From NCBI RefSeq assembly GCF_003258865.1, contig NZ_NPEX01000041.1, forward strand, positions 1 through 33,989: DNA of 33,989 nucleotides, in the 5' to 3' direction. The stretch is from Rhodoplanes roseus (GTDB taxonomy: Bacteria > Pseudomonadota > Alphaproteobacteria > Rhizobiales > Xanthobacteraceae). Below, piece by piece: positions 16,250 to 24,582 of the stretch (its first letter is position 1; every line of letters starts with the position of its first letter). Made by a program: the position numbers and the translations under genes. The notes below the pieces were generated by a model that worked only from the letters and a program-made list of their open reading frames with translations, made no database searches and had not been told where the DNA came from.

Positions 16250-16713
16250 GATTCTCCTGATGCCTCCGTCGTCGCACCGATCGGTGGCGGCTCGTTGAGC
16301 ACGGCCCAGAACATGCCGAGATCGCGGATGGCCTGGAAGAACTGGTCGAAGCCGACCGGCTTCACGACGAAGGCGTTGACGCCGAGGCTGTAGCTTCTCA
16401 CCAGGTCGCGCTCCTCGCGTGAGGAGGTCAGCATCACGACGGGGGTGTGACGCAGCTCCGGATCGCCCTTGATCTGCTCGAGCACCTCGAGGCCGTCGAC
16501 CTTCGGGAGCTTGAGGTCGAGGAGAACCACGACAGGGTCGGCCGTGTTCCTCGCCTCGTAGGCGCCGCGGGAGAACATGTAGTCCAGTGCCTCGGCGCCG
16601 TCGCGGGCGATCACCACGGCATTGGCGAGCTGGCACTGCTCCAGGGCCGCCAGCGTGAGTTCGATGTCCTTGGGGCTGTCCTCCACCAGGAGGATGGGTT
16701 TGAGATCGGCCAT
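16246..16713 (-). CDS. Rcp1-like single-domain response regulator
   Basis: The 155-residue stand-alone receiver is of the phytochrome-associated type. LLVEDSPKDIELTLAAL gives the acidic residues, Asp66 in VVVLLDLKLPKVDG is the phosphoacceptor, Thr96 is in MLTSS, and Lys118 is in VVKP. It has no output domain. The ATG at 16713 is chosen over an upstream start that would overlap the phytochrome gene. It begins 10 bases after the phytochrome stop and its stop overlaps the hybrid kinase start. This is the expected first phosphate acceptor of the phytochrome kinase. Confidence 0.94.
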   Translation of the reverse strand: MADLKPILLVEDSPKDIELTLAALEQCQLANAVVIARDGAEALDYMFSRGAYEARNTADPVVVLLDLKLPKVDGLEVLEQIKGDPELRHTPVVMLTSSREERDLVRSYSLGVNAFVVKPVGFDQFFQAIRDLGMFWAVLNEPPPIGATTEASGES

Positions 16714-16723
16714 CGGTCGAGCC

Positions 16724-18982
16724 TCATCGTTTTGGCAAAGCGAAGAAGAATGTCGCGCCGACATTCACGCGGCCTTCCGCCCACACGCGTCCGCCGTGGC
16801 GCTCGGCGATGCGTTTGACGTTGGCGAGGCCGATGCCTGTACCCTCGAACTCCTCGACCCGGTGCAGCCGCTGGAACACGCCGAACAGCTTTCCCACATA
16901 AGCCATGTCGAAGCCGGCGCCGTTGTCGCGCACGTGATAGATGGTTTCCTCGGCCGTCTCGACCGCCCCGATCTCGATCACGGCGGGGTCACGATGGCGC
17001 GAGAACTTCAGGGCGTTCTCGATCAGGTTCTGCATCGCGAGGCGCAGCATGATCGGATCGGCGCGCGTCGCGGGCAGGGGGGCGATGCGCCACTCGACGT
17101 TGCGGCCGTGCGTGTCGGCCTCCATGCGGCGGCGCAGATCGGCCACCAGCGCCGTCATGTCGAGCGTGACGGGCGTGATGGTGGACCGGCCCATCTGCGA
17201 GAAGCCGAGCAGGTCGTCGACCAGCGTGCCGGCCGAGATCGCCGATTCCACGATCGTGTCGATGTAACGATTGCCGCGCTCGCTGAGCTTGTCGCCCTCG
17301 TACTTCTTCAGGAGCTGCGCGTAGCCGACAATGTGGCGGAACGGGGCACGCAGGTCGTGACTGACCGAATAGGAGAACGCCTCGAGCTCCTTGTTGATGG
17401 TGGTGAGCTGCTCCGAGAGCGCCGCCGTTTCCTCGGCCTTGCGCAGCACGATGTCGACGATGGCGGTGCGCAGCTCGGAGACGGCGTCGATCTCGGGCGC
17501 CTGCCAGGGCCGCGAGCGCAGCCGCACGGTCTCCTGCCAGTTCGCGAACGACGTGCGGGGATGGAGCCTGGTGCCGTCGGCCGAGGTCTCCGCATGCAGG
17601 CGCGGATCGCCCCCCCAGGTGACGGTGCGGACCACCTCGGGGCGGAACCAGATCACGTAGCTGTCGTGGATCTGCGAGACCGAGATGGCGAGAACGCCGC
17701 TCGCCTGGTCCTTGATGGTCTCCCCGCCCGGCATGGCAGCCGCCAGGCTGTCGGTCGCGACGACGTCGAGGCGCTGTCGCGCCGCCATCCACGAGACCAG
17801 CCGCTGCACCTCGTCGTCGGACGGCGTCGCGCCGACCCGGGTGATCCTGCCGCCCGTCACCACGGCCGCGCCCTCGGCGGCGGCGAGGGCCAGGAGATCG
17901 CCCGGATTGGAGACCAGGCCTTCGACGTAGTGCTCGGCGCCGGCCATGCGGGCCAGCAGACGGTTCTGGATGGAGCGCAGCGCGTTGCGCCGATCGGCGA
18001 CCGCCGAGGCCTCCTGCGCGACGAGCTGGAGCGACAGCACCTGCCCGATGAAGTCGCAGGCCGTGCGGACGTGATAGGGGACCGTCGCGGGATCGCGGTT
18101 GTGACACGAGATCAGGCCCCACAGCCGGTCTCCCCGCAGCAGCGAGATCGACATCGAGGCGCCCGTGCCCATGTTGCGCATGTATTCGAGATGCACGGGC
18201 GAGACGCTGCGCAACACCGAGAAGGCGAGGTCGATCGGACGCCCGGTCAGCGGATTGACGGGCGGGTGGATCGGCGAGGGCGTGTAGCTCGCATCGGCGA
18301 TCAGGCGCAGCCGGTTGATACGATAGAGCTCGCGCGCCTGCGCCGGAATGTCGGCCGCGGGAAAGTGCAGGCCGAGATAGGAGGGGAGGCGGTCGTTGCG
18401 GTCTTCGGCGACGACCTCGCCGTTCCAGTCCGGGTCGAAGCGATAGACCAGGACGCGATCGAGTCCGGTGATCCGCCGGATCTCCCGCGACGACAGGGCG
18501 GTCAGCTCGTCGATGTCGGCGACCCGCTGCACGCGGTCGAGAAACTCCCGCACCTGCGGATACACCTCGTCGAAGGAGCCCGGCTCGGCGGAGCGGGCCC
18601 GTTCGAGCTCGATCAGGACGGCTCCGTCGGAGCGGTGCGCGAGCATGTGGTGCACGGTGCTGCCGCTGCGGAGCAGCCCGAGATGCACGACACCGGCGGC
18701 GGGCAGGCGTGACTGGAGGTTTCTGACCAGAGGCGCGCTGTCCGGCACCAGGGCCTCGGCAAGCGAGCAGCCGACCGGATCGGGTGCGACGGCGTCGGCA
18801 CAGCCCGGCCCTACCGCCGCCTGCACGACCCGGCCGCTCACCGGATCGACGACCAGGAGCGCGCCGTGCGGCTGGATGCTGCCGGGGATGTGGATCGGCT
18901 CGCTCTCGCACGCCGCAGTTCCGGGAGACTGCGACGGCACGATGCTGGACGAGAGGTTCTCTTCGGTTTGCGTGTCGCTCAT
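16724..18982 (-). CDS. bphP: Bacteriophytochrome histidine kinase (biliverdin photoreceptor)
   Basis: This 752-residue red/far-red photoreceptor kinase has the bacteriophytochrome order PAS (about 25-130), GAF (about 150-315), PHY (about 330-505) and histidine kinase. The biliverdin-linking Cys25 is in ACESEPIHIPGSIQPHG. The chromophore pocket shows FPAADIPAQAREL (Asp211), His264 in SPVHLEYMRNMG and His294 in ISCHN. The PHY tongue has WGGDP and PRTSF (475-479). The kinase H-box is SHDLRAPFRH (His542). The ATG at 18982 has GGAGG 7 bases upstream; a longer frame to 19345 is rejected. Upstream lies the heme oxygenase that supplies biliverdin; downstream are two response partners. No photosynthesis genes are visible in the window. 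Confidence 0.97.
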   Translation of the reverse strand: MSDTQTEENLSSSIVPSQSPGTAACESEPIHIPGSIQPHGALLVVDPVSGRVVQAAVGPGCADAVAPDPVGCSLAEALVPDSAPLVRNLQSRLPAAGVVHLGLLRSGSTVHHMLAHRSDGAVLIELERARSAEPGSFDEVYPQVREFLDRVQRVADIDELTALSSREIRRITGLDRVLVYRFDPDWNGEVVAEDRNDRLPSYLGLHFPAADIPAQARELYRINRLRLIADASYTPSPIHPPVNPLTGRPIDLAFSVLRSVSPVHLEYMRNMGTGASMSISLLRGDRLWGLISCHNRDPATVPYHVRTACDFIGQVLSLQLVAQEASAVADRRNALRSIQNRLLARMAGAEHYVEGLVSNPGDLLALAAAEGAAVVTGGRITRVGATPSDDEVQRLVSWMAARQRLDVVATDSLAAAMPGGETIKDQASGVLAISVSQIHDSYVIWFRPEVVRTVTWGGDPRLHAETSADGTRLHPRTSFANWQETVRLRSRPWQAPEIDAVSELRTAIVDIVLRKAEETAALSEQLTTINKELEAFSYSVSHDLRAPFRHIVGYAQLLKKYEGDKLSERGNRYIDTIVESAISAGTLVDDLLGFSQMGRSTITPVTLDMTALVADLRRRMEADTHGRNVEWRIAPLPATRADPIMLRLAMQNLIENALKFSRHRDPAVIEIGAVETAEETIYHVRDNGAGFDMAYVGKLFGVFQRLHRVEEFEGTGIGLANVKRIAERHGGRVWAEGRVNVGATFFFALPKR

Positions 18983-19286
18983 CGCCACGCCTCCGTCCCG
19001 CTCGCGCAAGCCGCCGATTCGTCGCTCGAGGCGCGACGAAGGGAGCGGCTGCGGAGGAGCCGGTCGGCAGGGCACGACAACGGGGGGAACACGGTGGACC
19101 TCGTCGGGGTAATGCGAAACCTCTGATGCGTGGACACTCCGACGGCCGGAGGTCTCGACACGCCTTCGATATGCCGTAACGTGCGGCAGCAGAGGGGGTT
19201 CCGGGACCGGAACCGTGGTCACGGGCAAGCTGGAGGAAAGCGGCCGGAGACCGCGTTTCGCGTGTGGGATGAGGCCGATGCAGCCG
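18983..19286. other. 304-base spacer between heme oxygenase and bacteriophytochrome genes
   Basis: No gene is supported here. On the plus strand there is an imperfect repeat of GACACTCC and GTCTCGACAC around 19133-19160, flanking a CTCCG/CGGAG inverted repeat. It probably carries a separate bphP promoter, but I cannot name convincing boxes or an operator. Confidence 0.45.
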
Positions 19287-19925
19287 CTACGAGGCGGGAG
19301 TGGCGGGCGCCGCTCCAGCGAGGCCGGCGCGCTCGAACAGGGCATTCACCCGGGCGAAGGCGGCCTCCGCGCCGGCGATCACCCGGGCCTCCTCGGCCTC
19401 GCTCAGCGCGACCGCGTCCAACGCCTCGGTGAAGTGCCGCCAGTGCAGGCCGCGCCCCTGCGGGTGGCCGCGCATGTGGCGGGCGCCGAACTCCTCGTCG
19501 ATGCCGATCTTGATCGTCTCCTGCAGCAGGAAGGGCGAGCCGAGGTCGGCGCCCTCGATCACGTAGAGCCAGCCCATCCCGGTCGGCGGGTCGATCGGCG
19601 GGGCGAGGGCCGGGGTGTCGAGCGGCGGTTCAGCCAGGCCGAGATCGCGAGCGTCGTGCTCGGCGAGATGCAGGCGGCGGCGTTCGGCCAAATCCGGAAA
19701 GATCGCGCGCAATCCCGGATCGGCGTAGAGCGCGTCGATGTCGCGAAAGACCTGCAGCTGCATGGCCAGGAAGCGGGCGTAGCGGTCGCGGTCGCGAAAC
19801 GGGTCGCCCGTCATGATGCGGGCGTCGAGCGCCCGGTGCACCGCGTCGGTCGACGCCTGCAGCCGGCGCCAGCGCGAGGCCGGCGTGGCGGTGGACGATG
19901 CGGCGGACGACGGCGCGGAACTCAT
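19287..19925 (-). CDS. bphO: Biliverdin-forming heme oxygenase of the bacteriophytochrome locus
   Basis: The 212-residue enzyme opens heme to biliverdin, iron and CO, providing the phytochrome chromophore. Family features are the N-terminal helix with probable proximal ligand His30 (QASTDAVHRALDARIM), RYARFLAMQLQVFRDIDALY, and the distal-helix glycine motif GWLYVIEGADLGSP (about 118-131). The ATG at 19925 has TGGAG about 9 bases upstream; the longer frame from 19958 is rejected. It is on the same strand as and upstream of bphP, with 304 bases between. The Ser/Ala-rich first 17 residues are probably flexible. Confidence 0.94.
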   Translation of the reverse strand: MSSAPSSAASSTATPASRWRRLQASTDAVHRALDARIMTGDPFRDRDRYARFLAMQLQVFRDIDALYADPGLRAIFPDLAERRRLHLAEHDARDLGLAEPPLDTPALAPPIDPPTGMGWLYVIEGADLGSPFLLQETIKIGIDEEFGARHMRGHPQGRGLHWRHFTEALDAVALSEAEEARVIAGAEAAFARVNALFERAGLAGAAPATPAS

Positions 19926-20025
19926 CGCAACACTCCAGCCCGGCTTTCGCCGCACCATGCCACGGCACGGGTCGGCACCACAACGGACCGATGCGAAGAC
20001 TGCCGCCGGAGGGCTGTGGCCGGCT

Positions 20026-20838
20026 CTACTGCCCGCCCGCCACCGTGCGGCCGAACGCCGTCAGGCTGCGCTTGAGGCCGGGATCGGCGGTCGCGTCGGC
20101 CCGGGCCGATGCGAGCCGCTGCAGGTCGGCCTTCTGGCCGGCCTGCAGGAAGCGGGCGAGCCGCGGCGCGATCGCGGCGAGGGCCGGCAGGCGGGCGCGC
20201 CGCCAGTCGTCTGTGAGTCCGTCCACCGCCAAGGTCTCGATGACGCTGGCGACGGTGCGCAGGCTGCTCTGCCGGATGCTGGCGATGCCGCTCTGGAAGT
20301 TCGGCCGGGCCGCCTCGTCGGGCCGCATGGTCGACAGCCGCGTCAGCACGGCCTCGATCACGGCGCCCTGGATGTGCAGCTCGAAATCGAGAAAGTCGCC
20401 CATTTCGGGCGCGAAGCGGACGACGTTGCGGTTGACCTTGTCGTCGGCCTGCGGGTCGTTGGCGAGCTGCGCCAGGTCGGTCGCGCCGGTGCCGGCCAGC
20501 ATGTAGACGGTGCCGATCCTGGCGCCCGTGACCATGCGCTCGGTGAGCAACCCAAGCTCCTGGAACGAGATGCCGCGTCCGGCGACCACGTCGCGGGCAT
20601 CGAAGACCGTGTCGAGAAGCTGCCGCACGGCGGGATCGTTGGCGCGCGGCACGCGGCCGGTCGTCTCCGATCCCTTGGCGATCGCCAGCAGGCTCGCAGC
20701 CGCTGTCCTGGCGGCAGGCAGCTTGGCCGGATCGATTTGCGCGGTCGCTGTTCCGGTTGCGAGGGTCGCCGCGAGGACGATCGTGCCGACCATCACGGCG
20801 ACCGAATGCAATCCACGCATCAGGGTCGCGCGTCCCAT
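20026..20838 (-). CDS. Predicted secreted protein, function unknown
   Basis: The 270-residue protein has a clear Sec signal peptide: basic start, hydrophobic VAVMVGTIVLAATLA, and likely cleavage after TATA near residue 33. The rest is alpha-helical in composition and lacks Cys and recognised motifs. I see no enzyme site or membrane anchor, so it is probably periplasmic. The ATG at 20838 is chosen because it immediately precedes the signal peptide; ATG 20820 is also possible. It is divergent from tctC (250 bases between the starts) and upstream of bphO on the same strand with a 100-base gap, so links to either are unclear. Confidence 0.75.
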   Translation of the reverse strand: MGRATLMRGLHSVAVMVGTIVLAATLATGTATAQIDPAKLPAARTAAASLLAIAKGSETTGRVPRANDPAVRQLLDTVFDARDVVAGRGISFQELGLLTERMVTGARIGTVYMLAGTGATDLAQLANDPQADDKVNRNVVRFAPEMGDFLDFELHIQGAVIEAVLTRLSTMRPDEAARPNFQSGIASIRQSSLRTVASVIETLAVDGLTDDWRRARLPALAAIAPRLARFLQAGQKADLQRLASARADATADPGLKRSLTAFGRTVAGGQ

Positions 20839-21088
20839 GATCTTCGCGTCTCCGTTGGAATCACGCCCGCAGTTCAGCATGCCGGGCAACCGGAGGCCAC
20901 GTCGGCTCGAGACAACGCATCGCGGATCCGTCATGCGTCGTCTGCCGCCTGATTTTCGACGGCAGCGCATGCGCCCTCGGCGCTCGGAGGCGCTGACCCG
21001 GCGTCGGCTCGCGAATCCTGTTCCGTTGTGGCGGCACGGGCACGATACTTGTATGCCAGAGTCTGCAAAAATTGCTCAGGAGCGCCCG

Positions 21089-22033
21089 ATGCCGATCTCC
21101 CCCGTTCTTCGGTCTGCCGTGTGGAGCGCCGCGCTCCTTGCCGTGTTCACCGCGTCGGCCCGGGCCGAATGGCCCGAGAAGCCGGTCACCATCGCGGTCG
21201 GCTTCGCGGCGGGCGGCACCACCGACGTGGTCGCCCGCGCGGTTGCCGAGGTTGTGGCAAAGAAGCTCGGCCAGCCCGTGGTGGTCGAGAACAAGGCCGG
21301 CGCAGGCGGCGCCATCGCGGCGACCGCGCTCGCGAAGATGCCGGCCGACGGCTATAATCTCGTCGCCACCACGTCGACCACGATCACGCTCGATCCGCAG
21401 CTCATGAAGCTCGGCTTCACGCCGGCCGACTTCACCTATGTGGCCGCGGTCGGCGAGTTCCCCGAGGCCTTCATCGCGCTGCCCAAGCACGGCTGGAAGA
21501 CCCTCAACGACGCCATGGCGGCCGCCAAGGCGACGGGCCGCATGAACTACGCGTCGAACACGGCGCTCGACCGCATGATCAGCACGGCCGTCGCCAAGAA
21601 GGCAGGCGTGTCGCTGGTGCCGGTCCCGACCCGCAGCGGCGCCGAGGTCGTCACCCAGGTCATGGGCGGGCATGTCGATCTCGGCTACTCGTCGGGCGCC
21701 TATTATCCGCAGGCCAAGGCGGGCGAGCTCGCCGTCATGGCGGTGCTGGGCGACAAGCGGGTCGCCGGCCTGCCCGACGTGCCGACCCTGAAGGAGCTCG
21801 GCTACGGCGTGGCGAGCGTGAACCTCATCCTGTTCGTCGCGCCCAAGGGCCTGCCCGCCGACGTCGCCAAGAAGCTCGACGAGGTCTTCGCGGCGGCCGG
21901 AAAAGATCCGGCCATCGTCGACCTGATGGAGAAGCGGAGCCTCAACAACGTCGTCGAGACGGGCGCGCCGCTCGCCAAGACGATCCAGAGCCACATCGAC
22001 GACTTCGCCAAGCTGATCGAGTCGTCGAAGTGA
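21089..22033 (+). CDS. Tripartite tricarboxylate transporter periplasmic binding protein (TctC/Bug family)
   Basis: This 314-residue solute-binding protein has a signal peptide (likely cleaved after ARA, residue 26) and then the family entry WPEKPVTIAVGFAAGGTTDV. VVVENKAGAGGAIAA is the conserved binding-loop motif, followed by ADGYNL. Bug proteins bind carboxylates or other small organic acids, so the ligand is not predictable here. The ATG at 21089 has AGGAG 7 bases upstream; longer upstream open frames run into the divergent gene. It is first gene of the tctCBA operon, and its TGA overlaps the tctB GTG by 4 bases. Confidence 0.95.
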   Translation: MPISPVLRSAVWSAALLAVFTASARAEWPEKPVTIAVGFAAGGTTDVVARAVAEVVAKKLGQPVVVENKAGAGGAIAATALAKMPADGYNLVATTSTTITLDPQLMKLGFTPADFTYVAAVGEFPEAFIALPKHGWKTLNDAMAAAKATGRMNYASNTALDRMISTAVAKKAGVSLVPVPTRSGAEVVTQVMGGHVDLGYSSGAYYPQAKAGELAVMAVLGDKRVAGLPDVPTLKELGYGVASVNLILFVAPKGLPADVAKKLDEVFAAAGKDPAIVDLMEKRSLNNVVETGAPLAKTIQSHIDDFAKLIESSK

Positions 22034-22470
22034 CGGCTGCTCCGGACAAGAGCGCGCCGGCGCGACGCCGCCGGGCCTCGGTAATTGCCGAGGCGCTGCT
22101 GCTCGGCGGTGCCGCGCTCGCTGCGGTGGTCTGGATCATCCCGGCGCAGACCACGGACGGCGGCATCGGCCTGGCGCCGGCCGTCTTCCCGACCGTCTGC
22201 GCCGTGGCGCTCGGCGTCTTCGCGGTGGCGGACGTGCTGCTCCGCCTGCTGCGCGGCGTGCCCGAGCCGCGTTATCCCGACGGCTGGATGGCGTTTGCGC
22301 TGATCGGCGGCGTCGCGATTCTCGGCGCCGTCGTGCTTCCGTATGCCGGCATCGCCGGCTGCGCTCTCGTCACGGTGCCGGCCGGCATGCTGGCGGTGGG
22401 CGAGCGCAGGCCGCTGTGGCTCGCCGGCGCGGCGGTCCTGTCGGCGGGTGTCGTGTGGCTGGTGTTCTGA
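22030..22470 (+). CDS. Tripartite tricarboxylate transporter small membrane subunit TctB
   Basis: This 146-residue protein has four hydrophobic segments, the usual TctB topology and length. The GTG start overlaps the tctC stop (GTGA), so translation is coupled. The stretch TDGGIGLAPAVFPTVCAVAL before the second helix resembles the TctB loop. The next gene, tctA, starts 10 bases later. The small subunit is required for transport but has no known catalytic residue. Confidence 0.9.
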   Translation: MTAAPDKSAPARRRRASVIAEALLLGGAALAAVVWIIPAQTTDGGIGLAPAVFPTVCAVALGVFAVADVLLRLLRGVPEPRYPDGWMAFALIGGVAILGAVVLPYAGIAGCALVTVPAGMLAVGERRPLWLAGAAVLSAGVVWLVF

Positions 22471-22480
22471 GGCTGCTCCC

Positions 22481-23980
22481 ATGCACGACGTGCTTCTCGG
22501 CCTCGGCGACGCGCTCGCGCCGGTCACGATCCTGTTCGTCTTCCTGGGCGTGCTGCTCGGCTACGTGATCGGCGTTCTGCCCGGGCTCAATCGTCCGGCC
22601 GCGCTCGCGATCGCCATTCCGATCAGCTACTATCTCACCCCACTCGCTGCCGTCGCGTTTCTGATCGGCATCGCCAAAGCGTCCGGCGCCGGCGGCGCGA
22701 CGACCGCGATCCTGATCAACACGCCGGGCGAGCCGAACGCCGCCGTCACGTGTCTCGACGGCTATCCGCTGGCGCGCGCCGGCAAGGCCAAGCAGGCCCT
22801 CAAGGTCGCGCTCTACGGCTCCGTCATCGGCGACCTGATCGGCACGCTCGCGCTGGTGCTGCTGGCGCGTCCGCTGGCGACGCTGGCGCTCGGCTTCGGC
22901 CCGGTCGAGATGTCGGCCGTGATGGTGCTGGCCCTGACCTTCATCGCGGCGCTGGCGGGCAACTCGCTGCTGCGCGGCCTCGCCGCCGGGTCCTTCGGGC
23001 TGTTGTGCGCCACCGTCGGCCTCGACGTGGAGAGCGGCACGCCGCGGCTCACCTTCGACCAGGTGGCGCTGTTCGACGGGGTGCCGCTGCTGGCCGTCAC
23101 GGTCGGCATGCTGGCACTCTCCGAGATGATCATTCAGGCCGAGGAGGTGCTCGGCAAGCGCACCGAGGCCGCGTCGGCGGCGGCGGGCGGCGACGCCGAC
23201 CGCCTCGGCTGGCCCGAGTTCCGTCGGGTGTTGCCGACCATCCTGCAGTCCAGCATCGTCGGCACGGCGATCGGCCTGCTGCCGGGGCTCGGCCCGACCG
23301 TCGCCTCCTTCGCCTCCTATGCGTTGGCGAAGCGCCTCGCCAAGCCCGGCGAGCAGTTCGGCAAGGGCGAGCTGAAAGGCGTCGCCGCCGCCGAGACGGC
23401 CGACAACGCGGTGGTGCCGGCGAGCTTCGTGCCGCTGTTCGCCCTCGGGCTTCCGGGCAGCGTCTCGGCCGCGATCCTGATCGCGGCGCTGACCATCCAC
23501 GGGGTCACACCGGGACCGCGCCTGTTCGAGGAGCAGCCGCGGCTGATCTACGGCATCTTCGGCGCCATGATGGTGGCGGCCGTGGTGATGCTGGTGGTCG
23601 GCCGGATCGGGCTGCTCGCCTTCGCCCAGCTCACCCGCGTGCCGGCGACCATCATCATCCCGGTGGTGACGATGCTGTGCCTGGTCGGCGCCTACCTGGA
23701 GAGCAAGTCGGTGTTCGCGGTCGGCCTGATGGTCGGCTTCGGACTGCTCGGCTACCTCATGCACCGCTTCGACTATTCGCGGGTGACGTTCCTGATCGGC
23801 TTCGTCATCGGGCCGCAGCTCGAGCTGTCGGTGCGCCAGGCCCTGATCATCACCGAGGGCAAGGTCTCCTCGCTGTCGCATCACCCTGCCGCCCTCGCCG
23901 TGCTGGCCGTCGCGGTCGTCGCCGCGGTCTACTTCCTGAGGACGCCGCGGAAGGCGGCCCCGGAAGGCGAGGGGGCCTGA
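22481..23980 (+). CDS. Tripartite tricarboxylate transporter large membrane subunit TctA
   Basis: The 499-residue polytopic permease has about 12 TM segments. It carries the TctA family glycine motifs GVLPGLNRPAALAIAIP (early) and GLLPGLGPTVASFASYALAK (middle), an internal repeat typical of the family. SGAGGATTAILINTPGEPNAAVTCLDGYPL (residues about 69-98, key elements GGATTAILINTPGEP and DGYPLA) is highly conserved. It couples sodium or proton flow to uptake of the ligand delivered by TctC. It ends the operon; 120 bases then precede marR. No tctD/tctE regulators are present. Confidence 0.95.
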   Translation: MHDVLLGLGDALAPVTILFVFLGVLLGYVIGVLPGLNRPAALAIAIPISYYLTPLAAVAFLIGIAKASGAGGATTAILINTPGEPNAAVTCLDGYPLARAGKAKQALKVALYGSVIGDLIGTLALVLLARPLATLALGFGPVEMSAVMVLALTFIAALAGNSLLRGLAAGSFGLLCATVGLDVESGTPRLTFDQVALFDGVPLLAVTVGMLALSEMIIQAEEVLGKRTEAASAAAGGDADRLGWPEFRRVLPTILQSSIVGTAIGLLPGLGPTVASFASYALAKRLAKPGEQFGKGELKGVAAAETADNAVVPASFVPLFALGLPGSVSAAILIAALTIHGVTPGPRLFEEQPRLIYGIFGAMMVAAVVMLVVGRIGLLAFAQLTRVPATIIIPVVTMLCLVGAYLESKSVFAVGLMVGFGLLGYLMHRFDYSRVTFLIGFVIGPQLELSVRQALIITEGKVSSLSHHPAALAVLAVAVVAAVYFLRTPRKAAPEGEGA

Positions 23981-24014
23981 AGCGCGGCTTCGGCCCGTCC
24001 CGGAAGGCCGGGCG

Positions 24015-24028
24015 GCCCGTCGACGGGC
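24015..24028. repeat. 14-bp palindrome after tctA
   Basis: GCCCGTCGACGGGC is a perfect palindrome 35 bases after the tctA stop. As RNA it can form a 5-bp stem with a TCGA loop, which is weak for a terminator and has no T-run. As DNA it could be a protein-binding site. Role unknown. Confidence 0.35.
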
Positions 24029-24045
24029 GGGGCTTGAAGACTTCG

Positions 24046-24057
24046 TAAGCATGCTTA
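24046..24057. promoter_or_regulatory. MarR-type operator 1
   Basis: TAAGCATGCTTA is a perfect 12-bp palindrome, with G before it and T after it. It lies 43 bases upstream of the chosen marR start and 31 bases, about three helical turns, from a near-identical second copy. Site size and symmetry suit a MarR dimer. Confidence 0.7.
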
Positions 24058-24076
24058 TGTTTTGCGTTCGCAACTA

Positions 24077-24088
24077 TAGGCATGCTTA
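24077..24088. promoter_or_regulatory. MarR-type operator 2
   Basis: TAGGCATGCTTA differs from operator 1 at one base (third position). It overlaps an alternative ATG at 24082, which supports translation starting at 24100 instead. A promoter element such as ACTATA (24073-24078) would lie between or across the two sites, so bound repressor would block RNA polymerase. Confidence 0.65.
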
Positions 24089-24099
24089 CGGAATTACCG

Positions 24100-24582
24100 A
24101 TGTCCGCCATTCCCCATGATCTTCCGGCACCGACGCTGGGCTTCCTGCTCAACGACGTCGCCCGGCTGCTCCGCAAGCGCTTCGAGCAGAACGCGAAGGG
24201 CCTCGGCCTCACCCGCGCTCAGTGGCAGGTCCTGGCGCACCTCCGGCGGGCCGAGGGGATCGCGCAGGGCGGCTTGGCCGAGCTCCTGGAGGTCGAGCCG
24301 ATCACGCTCGCCCGCATCGTCGACCGGCTGGAGGACGCCGCCCTGGTCGAGCGCCGCCCCGATCCCAAGGACCGCCGCATCAAGCGGCTGTTCATGCGCC
24401 CCGAGGCGCTGTCGCTGATCGACGACATGCAGGTCATCGGCGACGCCACCCGGGCCGAGGCCCTGGAGGGTCTCCCGGCGGCGGACCGCGACCATCTCAC
24501 CCGCATCCTCGGGGTGATGAAGACCAATCTGGCACAGGCCTGCAGCACGGGGTGCCGGCAGAAGGAGGCCGTCCATGGCTGA
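24100..24582 (+). CDS. MarR-family transcriptional regulator of the adjacent efflux pump
   Basis: The 160-residue winged-helix regulator has a helical dimer segment (about 8-32), a recognition region QGGLAELLEVEPITLARIVDRLEDAALVERR (central part LLEVEPITLARIVDRLEDA), and the wing DPKDRRIKRLFM with the conserved D-x-R. MarR proteins repress efflux genes until a ligand binds. The ATG at 24100 is preferred because the in-frame ATG at 24082 falls inside operator 2 and has no ribosome site. The stop overlaps the emrA-like start by 8 bases (ATGGCTGA), so the pump is cotranscribed and coupled. CSTGC near the end offers two Cys close together; ligand or redox sensing by them is only a possibility. 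Confidence 0.93.
   Translation: MSAIPHDLPAPTLGFLLNDVARLLRKRFEQNAKGLGLTRAQWQVLAHLRRAEGIAQGGLAELLEVEPITLARIVDRLEDAALVERRPDPKDRRIKRLFMRPEALSLIDDMQVIGDATRAEALEGLPAADRDHLTRILGVMKTNLAQACSTGCRQKEAVHG

Noticed and set aside
12689-16393. A 1234-codon plus-strand open frame crossing htpG and the hybrid kinase
   Set aside because: It is Arg/Ala/Gly-rich without domains and lies out of frame over htpG and antisense to the kinase genes, both of which have clear families. High GC content removes stop codons.
14192-19925. A photosynthesis gene cluster around the phytochrome
   Set aside because: No puf, bch, crt or ppsR-like genes are present; the flanks are htpG and a transporter operon.
21021-21057. Promoter boxes for tctC (TTGTGG with GATACT or TATGCC)
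   Set aside because: The spacers are 12 or 20 bases, outside the usual range. The real promoter is not identified.
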